Assembly (NCBI RefSeq): GCF_014852005.1
Contig: NZ_JACVAU010000002.1
Coordinates: 992,001-1,056,000 of the forward strand
DNA: 64,000 nt
Origin: Pseudoxanthomonas sp. PXM03
GTDB taxonomy: Bacteria > Pseudomonadota > Gammaproteobacteria > Xanthomonadales > Xanthomonadaceae
Direction: 5' to 3'
Made by a program: the position numbers and the translations under genes. Numbering within the stretch: the first letter of the stretch is position 1; every line of letters begins with the position of its first letter. Positions 7,908 through 14,343 of the stretch are shown in pieces. The notes beneath the pieces are model-generated. The model was not told the origin of the DNA and ran no database searches. It saw only the letters and a list, made by a program, of their open reading frames with translations.

Positions 7908-8459
7908 TCATGGTTCGTCAGACGGGATCTCATCCGGCCATCGACAGGGAAGCGCCTGTAGATCATGCAACGTCGATAGTGCGTGCTCTGATTTGTCTTC
8001 GCTCAGCACCCACTTTCCGCCGATGATGCTGTCCCCGGGCCACTCGCCTCGCGCCGCCGTGCCGATCACGCGCCATTGCAGGTGCTTGGGTGTAAGGGTT
8101 ACGACAGCGACATTCTTCTCTCCGGTTCGCGCGTTGTCGATCACCAAGACGGCTGCATTGCCAACGACCGTGCCGAGCACCGAGCCCGGCTCGCCTTCCT
8201 CCAGCTTGGACAGCCTCGGCGTTGCGGCGAAGTGTTGGCCACAGATCCGCTCCCCACGTTGAACCAGATGCAGGTCGAACGTTCCACATGGGTCTTCCGG
8301 GTAGTTCCGGTCGCACCACTTTGCTGACCAAGCGCCGTTGAAATCCGCTTGAGGAGCCCGGATGGGTAGACGGGAGGCGCACGCGACCACGCCGGCACAT
8401 AAGCCGACAACCAGACTCACGCGAAGACCGCGGCCTGCAAGTCGATTTCCATTCACCAT
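7908..8459 (-). CDS. Lipoprotein, paralogous candidate immunity protein
   Basis: 183 residues from the ATG at 8459, preceded by GGGAGCAG. The N-terminal hydrophobic segment ends in a lipobox VVAC with Cys27. Mature-part motifs ADFNGAWSAKWCD and CGTFDLHL, RLSKLEEGEPGSV and VVGNAAVLVIDNARTG align block for block with the protein at 7264-7782. The two are therefore tandem duplicates that have diverged considerably. The paired cysteines (WCD...CG) and a late Cys near LPCRW suggest disulphides. It is the first gene of the presumed four-gene transcript. It may neutralise variant toxins, or the second copy may be a relic; this is inference. Confidence 0.68.
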   Translation of the reverse strand: MVNGNRLAGRGLRVSLVVGLCAGVVACASRLPIRAPQADFNGAWSAKWCDRNYPEDPCGTFDLHLVQRGERICGQHFAATPRLSKLEEGEPGSVLGTVVGNAAVLVIDNARTGEKNVAVVTLTPKHLQWRVIGTAARGEWPGDSIIGGKWVLSEDKSEHALSTLHDLQALPCRWPDEIPSDEP

Positions 8460-8573
8460 GCATCTGCTCCCTGTCTGGTTTCGATGCGCTTCGATGGCGG
8501 ATAGCTCTGTCGGCGCTGTACGGCCTGACCAGGCAGACGGCTTGGGCCGGCATCGGAAGCCTCCGTGTAACGC

Positions 8574-8606
8574 GCTCCCGGGTGCGCTGCGCTTACCCGG
8601 GCTACG
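8574..8606. repeat. REP-like palindrome (CCCGGGTGCGCTGCGCTTACCCGGGC)
   Basis: GC-rich palindrome upstream of the lipoprotein genes, a close relative of the element at 4648-4697. Its position between two minus-strand transcription units suits a REP-type spacer. Confidence 0.6.
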
Positions 8607-8626
8607 TCCGACGGCGACCTGACACG

Positions 8627-8650
8627 AAAGGCGAGCCGAGGCTCGCCTTT
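8627..8650 (-). terminator. Rho-independent terminator after the 8668-9135 gene
   Basis: AAAGGCGAGCC and GGCTCGCCTTT form an 11-bp perfect stem with a 2-base loop. It is symmetric and could work on both strands; the gene ending at 8668 on the minus strand is the likely user. Confidence 0.75.
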
Positions 8651-8667
8651 CTTGCATCGTGCTGCAC

Positions 8668-9135
8668 TCACACCGCCGGCTCAGGCTCCTGCCGACGCTT
8701 GCGGTTGAACCGGGCTCCCAGGGCTTCCTTCAGGGTGTCCAGGCCATCGCCTTGCCCGGCCACCTTGAGGTGGGCGTAGCCTTCGAGGGAGGCGACCATC
8801 AGGTCGCTGCCGAGGGCCATTTCGCTGTCGACCATGCGGTCGTACACGCGTTGCAGGCGGACGAGCAGTGGACGCAGGGTGTCGAGGGCGGCCAGGTCGG
8901 CGCGGTATTCGTCCACGTCGAAGTTGCGCGGCAGCACGTCGGCGTGTTTGCCCAGGGTGATGACGGCCTGGCGGCAGAAGGCTTCGGACTTGTCGCCCAT
9001 CTTGGTGAGTTCGCGGCGCTCGTCTGGGGTCAGGCCGATCAGGCCGGTGAGGCGCTGCTCCAGGGTGGTGATGGCGTCTTCGGCGGCGACTATGTCTTCG
9101 CCGGTGAGGCGCAGGGAGATGCGGTTCTGGGTCAT
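8668..9135 (-). CDS. Conserved hypothetical helical protein
   Basis: 155 residues starting MTQNRISLRLTGEDIVAAE. It is entirely soluble and helical, with no signal peptide or membrane segment. Notable blocks are TLEQRLTGLIGLTPDERRELTKMGDKSE near 26-53 and a basic tail (FNRKRRQEPEPAV). I do not recognise the family. The internal ATG is preferred to a GTG 18 bases upstream because GGAG sits 5-6 bases before it. A strong hairpin terminator follows. No neighbouring gene explains its role. Confidence 0.65.
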   Translation of the reverse strand: MTQNRISLRLTGEDIVAAEDAITTLEQRLTGLIGLTPDERRELTKMGDKSEAFCRQAVITLGKHADVLPRNFDVDEYRADLAALDTLRPLLVRLQRVYDRMVDSEMALGSDLMVASLEGYAHLKVAGQGDGLDTLKEALGARFNRKRRQEPEPAV

Positions 9136-9236
9136 GTTCACTCCATTGATCACATTGAAAGGACACGTCGGCGTTCATCGCCGACGACCGCAGCCTAGCG
9201 CGCATACGTTCGCAAAACCTCTCACATATGCAGGGC

Positions 9237-9588
9237 GCTCTCGGAATGAGATGGAGCCCGGAATGCCAACGATGGAGCGCGGAAAGCGATCGATGGCATT
9301 CGGAATGTGAGGTCTGGAGCTCGAAGCCTTGCAGATGGCTTTCGGAAAGCCAGGGCATGGCTTTCGGAGTGCCATCGATGGGTCTTTGAAAGCGATCGAT
9401 GGCTTTCAATGTGAGAGCGACGGGGCTCGGAATGCCATCGATGGGTTTGGGAGAGCGATCGATGGCCTTCGGAAAGCCATCGATGGCATGGGGGAGCCCG
9501 GCGCTTGGGATTCGGAGCTCGATCGATGGGGCTCGGAGCTCCATCGATGGGGCTCGATGTGAGAGCGATGGGGCTCGGAATGCCATCT
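9237..9588. repeat. Tandem array of about 17 degenerate 21-bp repeats
   Basis: The 350 bases consist of units close to CTCGGAATGCCATCGATGGG plus one base, period 21. Clear consecutive units are TTCGGAAAGCCATCGATGGC, CTCGGAGCTCCATCGATGGG and CTCGGAATGCCATC. Many contain ATCGAT or CGATCG. Because 21 is a multiple of three, frames stay open on both strands, which creates repeat-peptide ORFs that I do not believe are genes. It fills the gap between the genes ending or starting at 9135 and 9623. Confidence 0.85.
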
Positions 9589-9622
9589 CATGCGTAGGGT
9601 GGGACTTGGCCTCCCGTGCGCG

Positions 9623-10042
9623 TCACGTGCGGCGGGGTGCGAACCAGCGACGGACGGAAGGCAGGAAGAGCATCGCCGCGACGGCGATACGCAGGAAGGA
9701 GGCCAGCGTAGCCATCCATTGCGCGCCCCATATGCCGCGCCGTAGCAGCGTCAGCAGGACGAAGGCGGAAATCACCGTGGTCATCACCAACCACACTCTC
9801 GCCCACTGCCATCGACGCCACAGCGCGAAGCACATGGCGACGCAGTAAGCGCCATTGATCGAGGCTACCGGAAGGAACAGTCCAATCTCACCGGATGAAC
9901 CTCGCCAGAGCGAAAGCACTTCAAGCACGTAGTGCGCCAGGTAGCACGCCAGCGTGGCTCGCAATGCGGGGGGCATCGCAGGGCTGCCGGGTGATGGAAA
10001 CGTCGCGGTTGGCGCTTGGTACGGATTGGATGATTCGCTCAT
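9623..10042 (-). CDS. Multi-pass membrane protein, function unknown
   Basis: 139 residues starting MSESSNPYQAP. It has four hydrophobic segments, at about 27-45 (ATLACYLAHYVLEVLSL), 53-72, 83-100 (WLVMTTVISAFVLLTLL) and 107-126. An N-terminal NPYQAP motif is common in small bacterial inner-membrane proteins with DUF-type folds. The ATG overlaps the stop codon of the upstream gene in the arrangement ATGA, so translation is probably coupled. Function unknown; likely a membrane partner of the neighbouring gene. Confidence 0.68.
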   Translation of the reverse strand: MSESSNPYQAPTATFPSPGSPAMPPALRATLACYLAHYVLEVLSLWRGSSGEIGLFLPVASINGAYCVAMCFALWRRWQWARVWLVMTTVISAFVLLTLLRRGIWGAQWMATLASFLRIAVAAMLFLPSVRRWFAPRRT

Positions 10043-10719
10043 CCTGCCACCGTTTGCGATCCCGCTTTCATCTTCAGCGCTTCGGACAGCAGGGATTCGT
10101 AGAGTTGCAGGCGTATGCGCATCAGCGTGGCCAGGGTGATGATCAGCCACAGCAAGATCAGAAGGACTGCGACCAGCACTTCCCAGAGGGGCATGTCGAG
10201 AATGTCGCCGACGTTGCGCAGGAAGAGATAGACCGCCGCCATCGCCGGCAGAATGCCGAGTCGGTCAAGACCGCCCGCCAGCAGACTTATCTTCGCCATC
10301 AGTTGGCGCTGGGTCAGCGCGACCATCCTCTGGCATCCGCTCAAGGCGTGCACCGGCTGCTGGCACAGCCACGCGATGATCGCCTCAAATTCCGGACGAT
10401 CATGGTCCAGTTGCTCCACCTGTTCCCGTCGCCAGTTCCACATGGTCATGCCCAGCGTCCAGACTTGCCGGACGAAAACCGGCAGCCATGCCACCACCAT
10501 GATGGCGAAAGCGATCTGCACCAGGGTCAGCATCCAGGGCGCCGGCGGAAGGATGCGCACGAGGATCAGCGGAATGAGTGCAAGGACGCATCCGACACCG
10601 CCGACCATGTTGGCGATGCGGTAGAGCGGAGGGGTATTGAGGATGGCCGAGGGACCTTCTGGCAACTCTCGCAGGCGGCGCTCCAGTTCGGCGAAGCTCA
10701 GCGTGTCATTTGTTGGCAT
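10039..10719 (-). CDS. Membrane protein with cytoplasmic loop, function unknown
   Basis: 226 residues from MPTNDTLSFAELERRLRELP. Two hydrophobic segments lie at about 35-57 (NMVGGVGCVLALIPLILVRIL) and 64-83. A charged central region follows (MWNWRREQVEQLDHDRPEFEAIIAWLCQQ), then membrane segments at about 153-170 and 178-201. The pattern suggests a membrane protein with a cytosolic middle domain. AAGGAACC precedes the ATG. The stop overlaps the next gene's start by 4 bases. Family not recognised. Confidence 0.68.
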   Translation of the reverse strand: MPTNDTLSFAELERRLRELPEGPSAILNTPPLYRIANMVGGVGCVLALIPLILVRILPPAPWMLTLVQIAFAIMVVAWLPVFVRQVWTLGMTMWNWRREQVEQLDHDRPEFEAIIAWLCQQPVHALSGCQRMVALTQRQLMAKISLLAGGLDRLGILPAMAAVYLFLRNVGDILDMPLWEVLVAVLLILLWLIITLATLMRIRLQLYESLLSEALKMKAGSQTVAG

Positions 10720-10742
10720 GCCACGGTTCCTTGTGGGGATGG

Positions 10743-11066
10743 TCAGCTGCGCGGAGGTATCACAGGCTCGTCGAAGCTCGTGCCGCAGCCGGCGCAGTAG
10801 TTCATGCGGCGGACGAAGCCGGAGGTACGCAGGTTGAGCCAGCTGGTGTAGCCGCCCACTGCGTCTTTGCAGCGCGGGCAGCGGATGCTGCGCGACAGGA
10901 CCACACAAGCCAGATAACCCAGCATGAGCGCCAGGGCGGCGTGACTGTAGATCGCATGCTGAGTGACCTGATGCGTGACGATCAGCGCGAAGGTGGCGAC
11001 CAGGCACGCCACGCCGATGCCGAGGTAGCGTGCTTTCCTCTTGCGCAGGTAGTCGCGGATGGTCAT
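10743..11066 (-). CDS. Small membrane protein with zinc-ribbon-like cysteines
   Basis: 107 residues from MTIRDYLRKRKARYLG. Two hydrophobic segments (about 14-32 and 41-57) are followed by a cytoplasmic four-cysteine module, CPRC at 63-66 and CAGC at 91-94, which looks like a zinc ribbon. GGGGAG lies 5 bases before the ATG. Only 23 bases separate it from the next membrane-protein gene, so 11066 to 9623 is probably one transcript of three genes. Function unknown. Confidence 0.68.
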   Translation of the reverse strand: MTIRDYLRKRKARYLGIGVACLVATFALIVTHQVTQHAIYSHAALALMLGYLACVVLSRSIRCPRCKDAVGGYTSWLNLRTSGFVRRMNYCAGCGTSFDEPVIPPRS

Positions 11067-11119
11067 GGCACTCCCCAAGGCCCGATGGGACCGGACTATG
11101 CCATGGGAGCCCCATGCCG

Positions 11120-11338
11120 TCAGGCGGTGACGGCGGCGGCGATGCGGTCGGCGGTGTCGGCCAAGTGGGTGAAGCAGTGGGCCAGGCCGGTGCGGGGCAG
11201 CAGCAGGTCGTCGGGGTGTTCGGTTTCGGGGGTGCTGAGCTGGGCCAGCAGGTGCAGGTGGTCGCGCAGGGCCTGCAGTTCGGCGTGGGCCTCGGTGGGC
11301 AGGTGGTAGCCGGGGTCGGTGAGCATTGCATGCTTCAT
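11120..11338 (-). CDS. Small XAC0095-like protein
   Basis: 72 residues, MKHAMLTDPGYHLPTEAHAEL to the C-terminal DTADRIAAAV. The pattern of an N-terminal YHLP, a helical LQALRDHLHLLAQL block and a later GLAHCFTHLADTADRI block resembles small Xanthomonas proteins of the XAC0095 type. This is recognition from memory, not alignment. GGAAGG lies 6-7 bases before the ATG. A strongly structured leader lies directly upstream (11339-11640). The longer upstream frame translates that structure and is not believed to be coding. Role unknown. Confidence 0.6.
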   Translation of the reverse strand: MKHAMLTDPGYHLPTEAHAELQALRDHLHLLAQLSTPETEHPDDLLLPRTGLAHCFTHLADTADRIAAAVTA

Positions 11339-11640
11339 GGCGAATCCTTCCGCGTGCGGGGTGCAAGGCGTGCCTGCGGGCGCGGTATGCGCCCGCAGGG
11401 TGTCGGGAGGTTCGAAGCCGAGTACAGACGGCCGGGCGTATTTCCCTCGCGGGTGTTCTATTCCGCCACCCTCCCGACGCAGAGCAGATTGCGTCGGAAG
11501 CGCCCGGTGATTTGGGCATGAAAAACCCACCAGATTGTCGTAGGTGGGCACCGCTGTACTTCGGAGATTCGACGCTCCTTGGGAGCAAGTTTGCGTCGGG
11601 GATGGCGGGGTGTCTATTTACATTTGTTGGATGCAAACGC
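11339..11640 (-). ncRNA. Structured leader, possible C4/ash-type phage regulatory RNA
   Basis: About 300 bases without a convincing gene but dense in structure. On the minus strand CCCACC/GGTGGG (11526-11548) is followed directly by a T run, which makes a terminator. Then come CCGACGCA/TGCGTCGG (11474-11497) and a 10-bp stem CTGCGGGCGC/GCGCCCGCAG (11373-11399). A long-range 9-bp match, CCTCCCGAC (11470-11478) with GTCGGGAGG (11402-11410), competes with the second hairpin. Terminator plus alternative pairings upstream of a small gene is how phage P4/P1 immunity (C4/CI) regions look. The identity is a hypothesis. Confidence 0.4.
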
Positions 11641-11648
11641 GCTGCGCC

Positions 11649-12038
11649 TTACGCATCGCACTCCGCCACACGCGGGCCATCCTTACGAACGTAGGTGGTG
11701 ACGCTGCCAGTGTCCTCGTCGTGATTCTCCAGCACGTCCCGCTTGGGCCGGATCGTCAGCGTGATGGGGATGGCATAGCTCTTCGCATTGGCCAGCATCT
11801 CCAATCGATCGCCACGCACCCGGTAGACGAGTTCGGTGCTGCCCTTCGCGCTGATGACCTGGCCCGTGCCGTCAGGCGCGAAGTGCATGGCGTCCTTGGA
11901 GCTCTTGTCCGGGTTCTTGCAGAGGACCCAATCGCCGACCAGCCAACTGTTGGGGCCAGCGACGATATCGGCGGCGGCTGCCGGTGAGACGGAGGTGGTG
12001 CCCAGTAGGGCTGCGATGATGATGGCTATAGGTTTCAC
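11649..12038 (-). CDS. Secreted hypothetical protein
   Basis: 129 residues from a GTG start, VKPIAIIIAALLGTTSVSPAAAA, a standard signal peptide cut after AAA. The mature part has WLVGDWVLCKNPDKSSKDAMHF near 30-50, GTGQVISAKGS near 55 and ends VAECDA, with two cysteines that could pair. The layout resembles small periplasmic beta-rich (lipocalin-like) proteins, but I do not recognise the family. A longer frame starting at 12095 reads a REP element, so the GTG at 12038 is chosen; its ribosome site (GAGAGA) is weak. Confidence 0.6.
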   Translation of the reverse strand: MKPIAIIIAALLGTTSVSPAAAADIVAGPNSWLVGDWVLCKNPDKSSKDAMHFAPDGTGQVISAKGSTELVYRVRGDRLEMLANAKSYAIPITLTIRPKRDVLENHDEDTGSVTTYVRKDGPRVAECDA

Positions 12039-12056
12039 TAACGGTCTCTCAGTAGG

Positions 12057-12132
12057 TTTGTAGGGCGCGCCTTGGCCCACCTGTTTGCCCGCCATCCGCT
12101 ACGGGAAGGGCGGGCTAAAGCCCACCCTACGC
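12057..12132. repeat. REP-like palindrome (GTAGGG...CCCACCCTACGCG)
   Basis: TTGTAGGGCGCGCCTTGGCC and GGGCTAAAGCCCACCCTACG bound an internal GCCCGCC...GGGCGGGC palindrome. Same family as 3425 and 4122. It separates the secreted-protein gene from the reverse transcriptase locus. Confidence 0.6.
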
Positions 12133-12166
12133 GCTAAAGGCCGCTCAAGAGGAGAGTAAACACAAG

Positions 12167-12189
12167 AAAGCCCGCACAATGCGGGCTTT
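12167..12189 (-). terminator. Terminator at the 3' end of the reverse transcriptase locus
   Basis: AAAGCCCGCA and TGCGGGCTTT form a 10-bp perfect stem with a 3-base loop followed by TTTCTTG on the minus strand. It lies 190 bases after the drt3b stop codon, marking the end of that transcript or of a separate RNA. Confidence 0.75.
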
Positions 12190-12381
12190 CAGGGCAATAG
12201 AGAACGCTAGTGTGTGTCCTCCGCCGGATCATATCTGCTCTGATGCTCAATCAAGAACGTTCGGCGTTGGTATTACGAGAAATCCTTCCTTTGACACGAA
12301 AACGTGAGCCGCCAAAGGCTTGCTGTAAGCAGAGCTTCGTCTTACTTCCAGGAGCTACCCTCCACTGCACTGTCATTCTGC
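12167..12381 (-). ncRNA. Candidate template ncRNA of the Drt3 system
   Basis: The 190 bases between the drt3b stop and the terminator hold no convincing reading frame but are structured on the minus strand. There is a stem CCTTTG/CAAAGG with an inner CACG-TTTT-CGTG hairpin (12288-12318), GTAAG/CTTAC near the 5' end, and CGCCG/CGGCG closing a large loop (12262-12266 with 12222-12226). Just 3' of that lies ACACACAC (12217-12210), then the terminator. Type 3 defence RT systems encode a noncoding RNA near the two RT genes. From memory, its AC-repeat serves as template for GT-repeat DNA synthesis. The match of motif and position is direct; expression is not shown. Confidence 0.6.
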
Positions 12382-14343
12382 CTATTCGTAAGCGGGCGTC
12401 AACTCCCTTCTGGCCAACATTTGAGACAAATCGGTTACTCCGCCCCAATCAGCGAAAGAAATCCATGCATAACTCTCGGCGATCTTCGTCGCCTCTGCGT
12501 TGGTGCAATTCATTCCAAGAATCAACTTATGACTATGTTTTATCACTCCCAACTTGCTTGTGACATCAACATACGGACACGAAATGAAGTCAGTAAGAAG
12601 GATGGCGTCCGCCGCATCGATCATTGGATGAAATCCCTTGGAGAGGATCCGCCGCTCGATCTCCATGATCACCCTCAGCTTGAGCTGATCGAATCGAGCC
12701 CTGCGTCGACACAAGAACAGCGCAGCTATTAGAGAAAATGCGGAGAAACTTTCCAAATCTTTTGAAGAGCTCGACCCAAGATAGCTGTCTATGTCATCGA
12801 CATCTATCCTGCGATCCTCTGTCAAAAGAAGATCAACCGCGCAGATATGATTTATTCTCGTAACTTCGTCCGCACCCGAAGCCAGTGATCCCATCGAATC
12901 ATCCCTCAGGCCATCCAAGATCTGGCGCTCCAAGGGGGCACGTGCGCAATCGAGAGTTGACGCAAGCCCTATTGAGATCGAATAGATTGCAGCCAGCTTC
13001 AACGACGTGTTTGCACGCCTATCAGTTGAATAAAGAAACTGCGCAATCCGCAAGATAGCGGTAAGCCATGAGAGACGACCAACACTACCGCCCTTGAAGG
13101 CACGTTTCTCCTCTCCGAGCCTAAGGCTCACCTCTCCCAGCTTCCTCTTGACGACAGTGAGCGCGAACGACGCCACTCGCTCGTAAGGCAAGTCAAGCTC
13201 AACCGAGAGTCTGCGGACTCGCGATATTAGAGCGTTATGTGACCTTCCTATGGCACGAAGATCTAACCCGTGATCAACCTCTAGGACAAAACTCGTCTTT
13301 TCGAAGAATTCATCGATTGCACGCGCCACCTCATGCCTGGCGACGCTAACGCTAGACACAAATGGCCGCCTCAGGACCTCGCGCTTCTTATCATTAAGAT
13401 GCAGATTCAGTTCTAGCAAAGACTTCCTGATGAGATCCTCAACGAAATCAAGATCCGAGACTTCATTGGCAAACACATAGTAGTCATCCACATACCTCCT
13501 TATGACATGGGAGCCGAGGGAGGCCGGCACACCCGAGCTAATCGCCCTATCTGCCGACTGGAGCACTATTTCTGCAAAGATGCGCGAGGACTCTGGACCC
13601 ACCAGTATTCCGTGGGTTTCATCCCAGTTCCCATGCCTAATCGCCGCGTCGAAGCTACTTTCGAAGGTATGGTTCTGACGGGACAGGTGCTCCTTGGAGA
13701 ACTGCTTTCCTCGCATGGCCCATTCGATGCTGTGGGTATAGAGAGACTCGAAGCAGCGCGCGACATCAAGCTTCAGCAAGTAGCTGTAGCGCCGCTCTAA
13801 CTCCAAAAACTCATCACTCTCAAAGAACTTGTGAGCAAGCGAATAGTCTCGATAGCTGAAGTATGTTGATGCCCACTTACTTTGATCACGGAAGCCGACA
13901 GGATCTTCGTCTGCGGCCCTTGTGTCCTTCGGCGCCCTTTCAGCGTACCGTGGATCAACGTAGTGGGTCGCTACACGACTCGGATGCCTCAGAGAGATAG
14001 AGCTTCTATTGCAAACGTTACTGATGAACGAGTCGTACTCAAGGTATAGAAGACTTATCCGATGCTGACTTCTCGGGTGTGCCAAGCTCAAGCGGCGCTC
14101 AGAGCCGCCGTCTCGCTTGATATCAAACTTGAAGGGCCTAGTGGGCTTCGGAGACTTAGCCTCGCCAATGGGCCAGAGAAGCAGGCGCTCATGAAGCTTG
14201 CTGCCTGGCCTAGCTTTTCTTAATCCAAACGCGATGATCGCGAGATTCGCATTAGTGAAGTAGAGCGGCAGCTCGAAAGGAAGCGTATCCGTCAGCAAGG
14301 CTCGCTCTGCTGCCTTGATATCAATCCTCTTCTTGCTAGACAT
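12382..14343 (-). CDS. drt3b: Antiviral reverse transcriptase Drt3b-like
   Basis: 653 residues starting MSSKKRIDIKAAERALL. RT fingers/palm motifs are visible: LLKLDVARCFESLYTHSIEWA (motif A Asp, near 195), ILVGPESSRIFAEIVLQSAD (motif B, near 250) and RRYVDDYYVFA (motif C, YVDD near 286). About 330 residues of helical C-terminal extension follow. The ATG lies 8 bases inside the end of the upstream RT gene, so the two are translationally coupled. Two different, overlapping RT genes of about 430 and 650 residues match type 3 defence-associated RT (DRT3), in which both are needed for phage resistance. The region is clearly richer in A+T than its surroundings, a sign of transfer. Confidence 0.82.
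   Translation of the reverse strand: MSSKKRIDIKAAERALLTDTLPFELPLYFTNANLAIIAFGLRKARPGSKLHERLLLWPIGEAKSPKPTRPFKFDIKRDGGSERRLSLAHPRSQHRISLLYLEYDSFISNVCNRSSISLRHPSRVATHYVDPRYAERAPKDTRAADEDPVGFRDQSKWASTYFSYRDYSLAHKFFESDEFLELERRYSYLLKLDVARCFESLYTHSIEWAMRGKQFSKEHLSRQNHTFESSFDAAIRHGNWDETHGILVGPESSRIFAEIVLQSADRAISSGVPASLGSHVIRRYVDDYYVFANEVSDLDFVEDLIRKSLLELNLHLNDKKREVLRRPFVSSVSVARHEVARAIDEFFEKTSFVLEVDHGLDLRAIGRSHNALISRVRRLSVELDLPYERVASFALTVVKRKLGEVSLRLGEEKRAFKGGSVGRLSWLTAILRIAQFLYSTDRRANTSLKLAAIYSISIGLASTLDCARAPLERQILDGLRDDSMGSLASGADEVTRINHICAVDLLLTEDRRIDVDDIDSYLGSSSSKDLESFSAFSLIAALFLCRRRARFDQLKLRVIMEIERRILSKGFHPMIDAADAILLTDFISCPYVDVTSKLGVIKHSHKLILGMNCTNAEATKIAESYAWISFADWGGVTDLSQMLARRELTPAYE

Noticed and set aside
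9237-9588. CRISPR array
   Set aside because: Units are contiguous 21-mers without spacers and no cas genes are nearby.
9329-9848. Repeat-peptide frames on both strands of the 21-bp array
   Set aside because: They exist because the repeat period is a multiple of three; no start context, signal or domain, and both strands are equally open.
10743-11636. 297-codon frame extending upstream of the zinc-ribbon membrane protein
   Set aside because: The N-terminal 190 codons translate the structured leader and run antisense to frame through the XAC0095-like gene; the internal ATG at 11066 has a good ribosome site.
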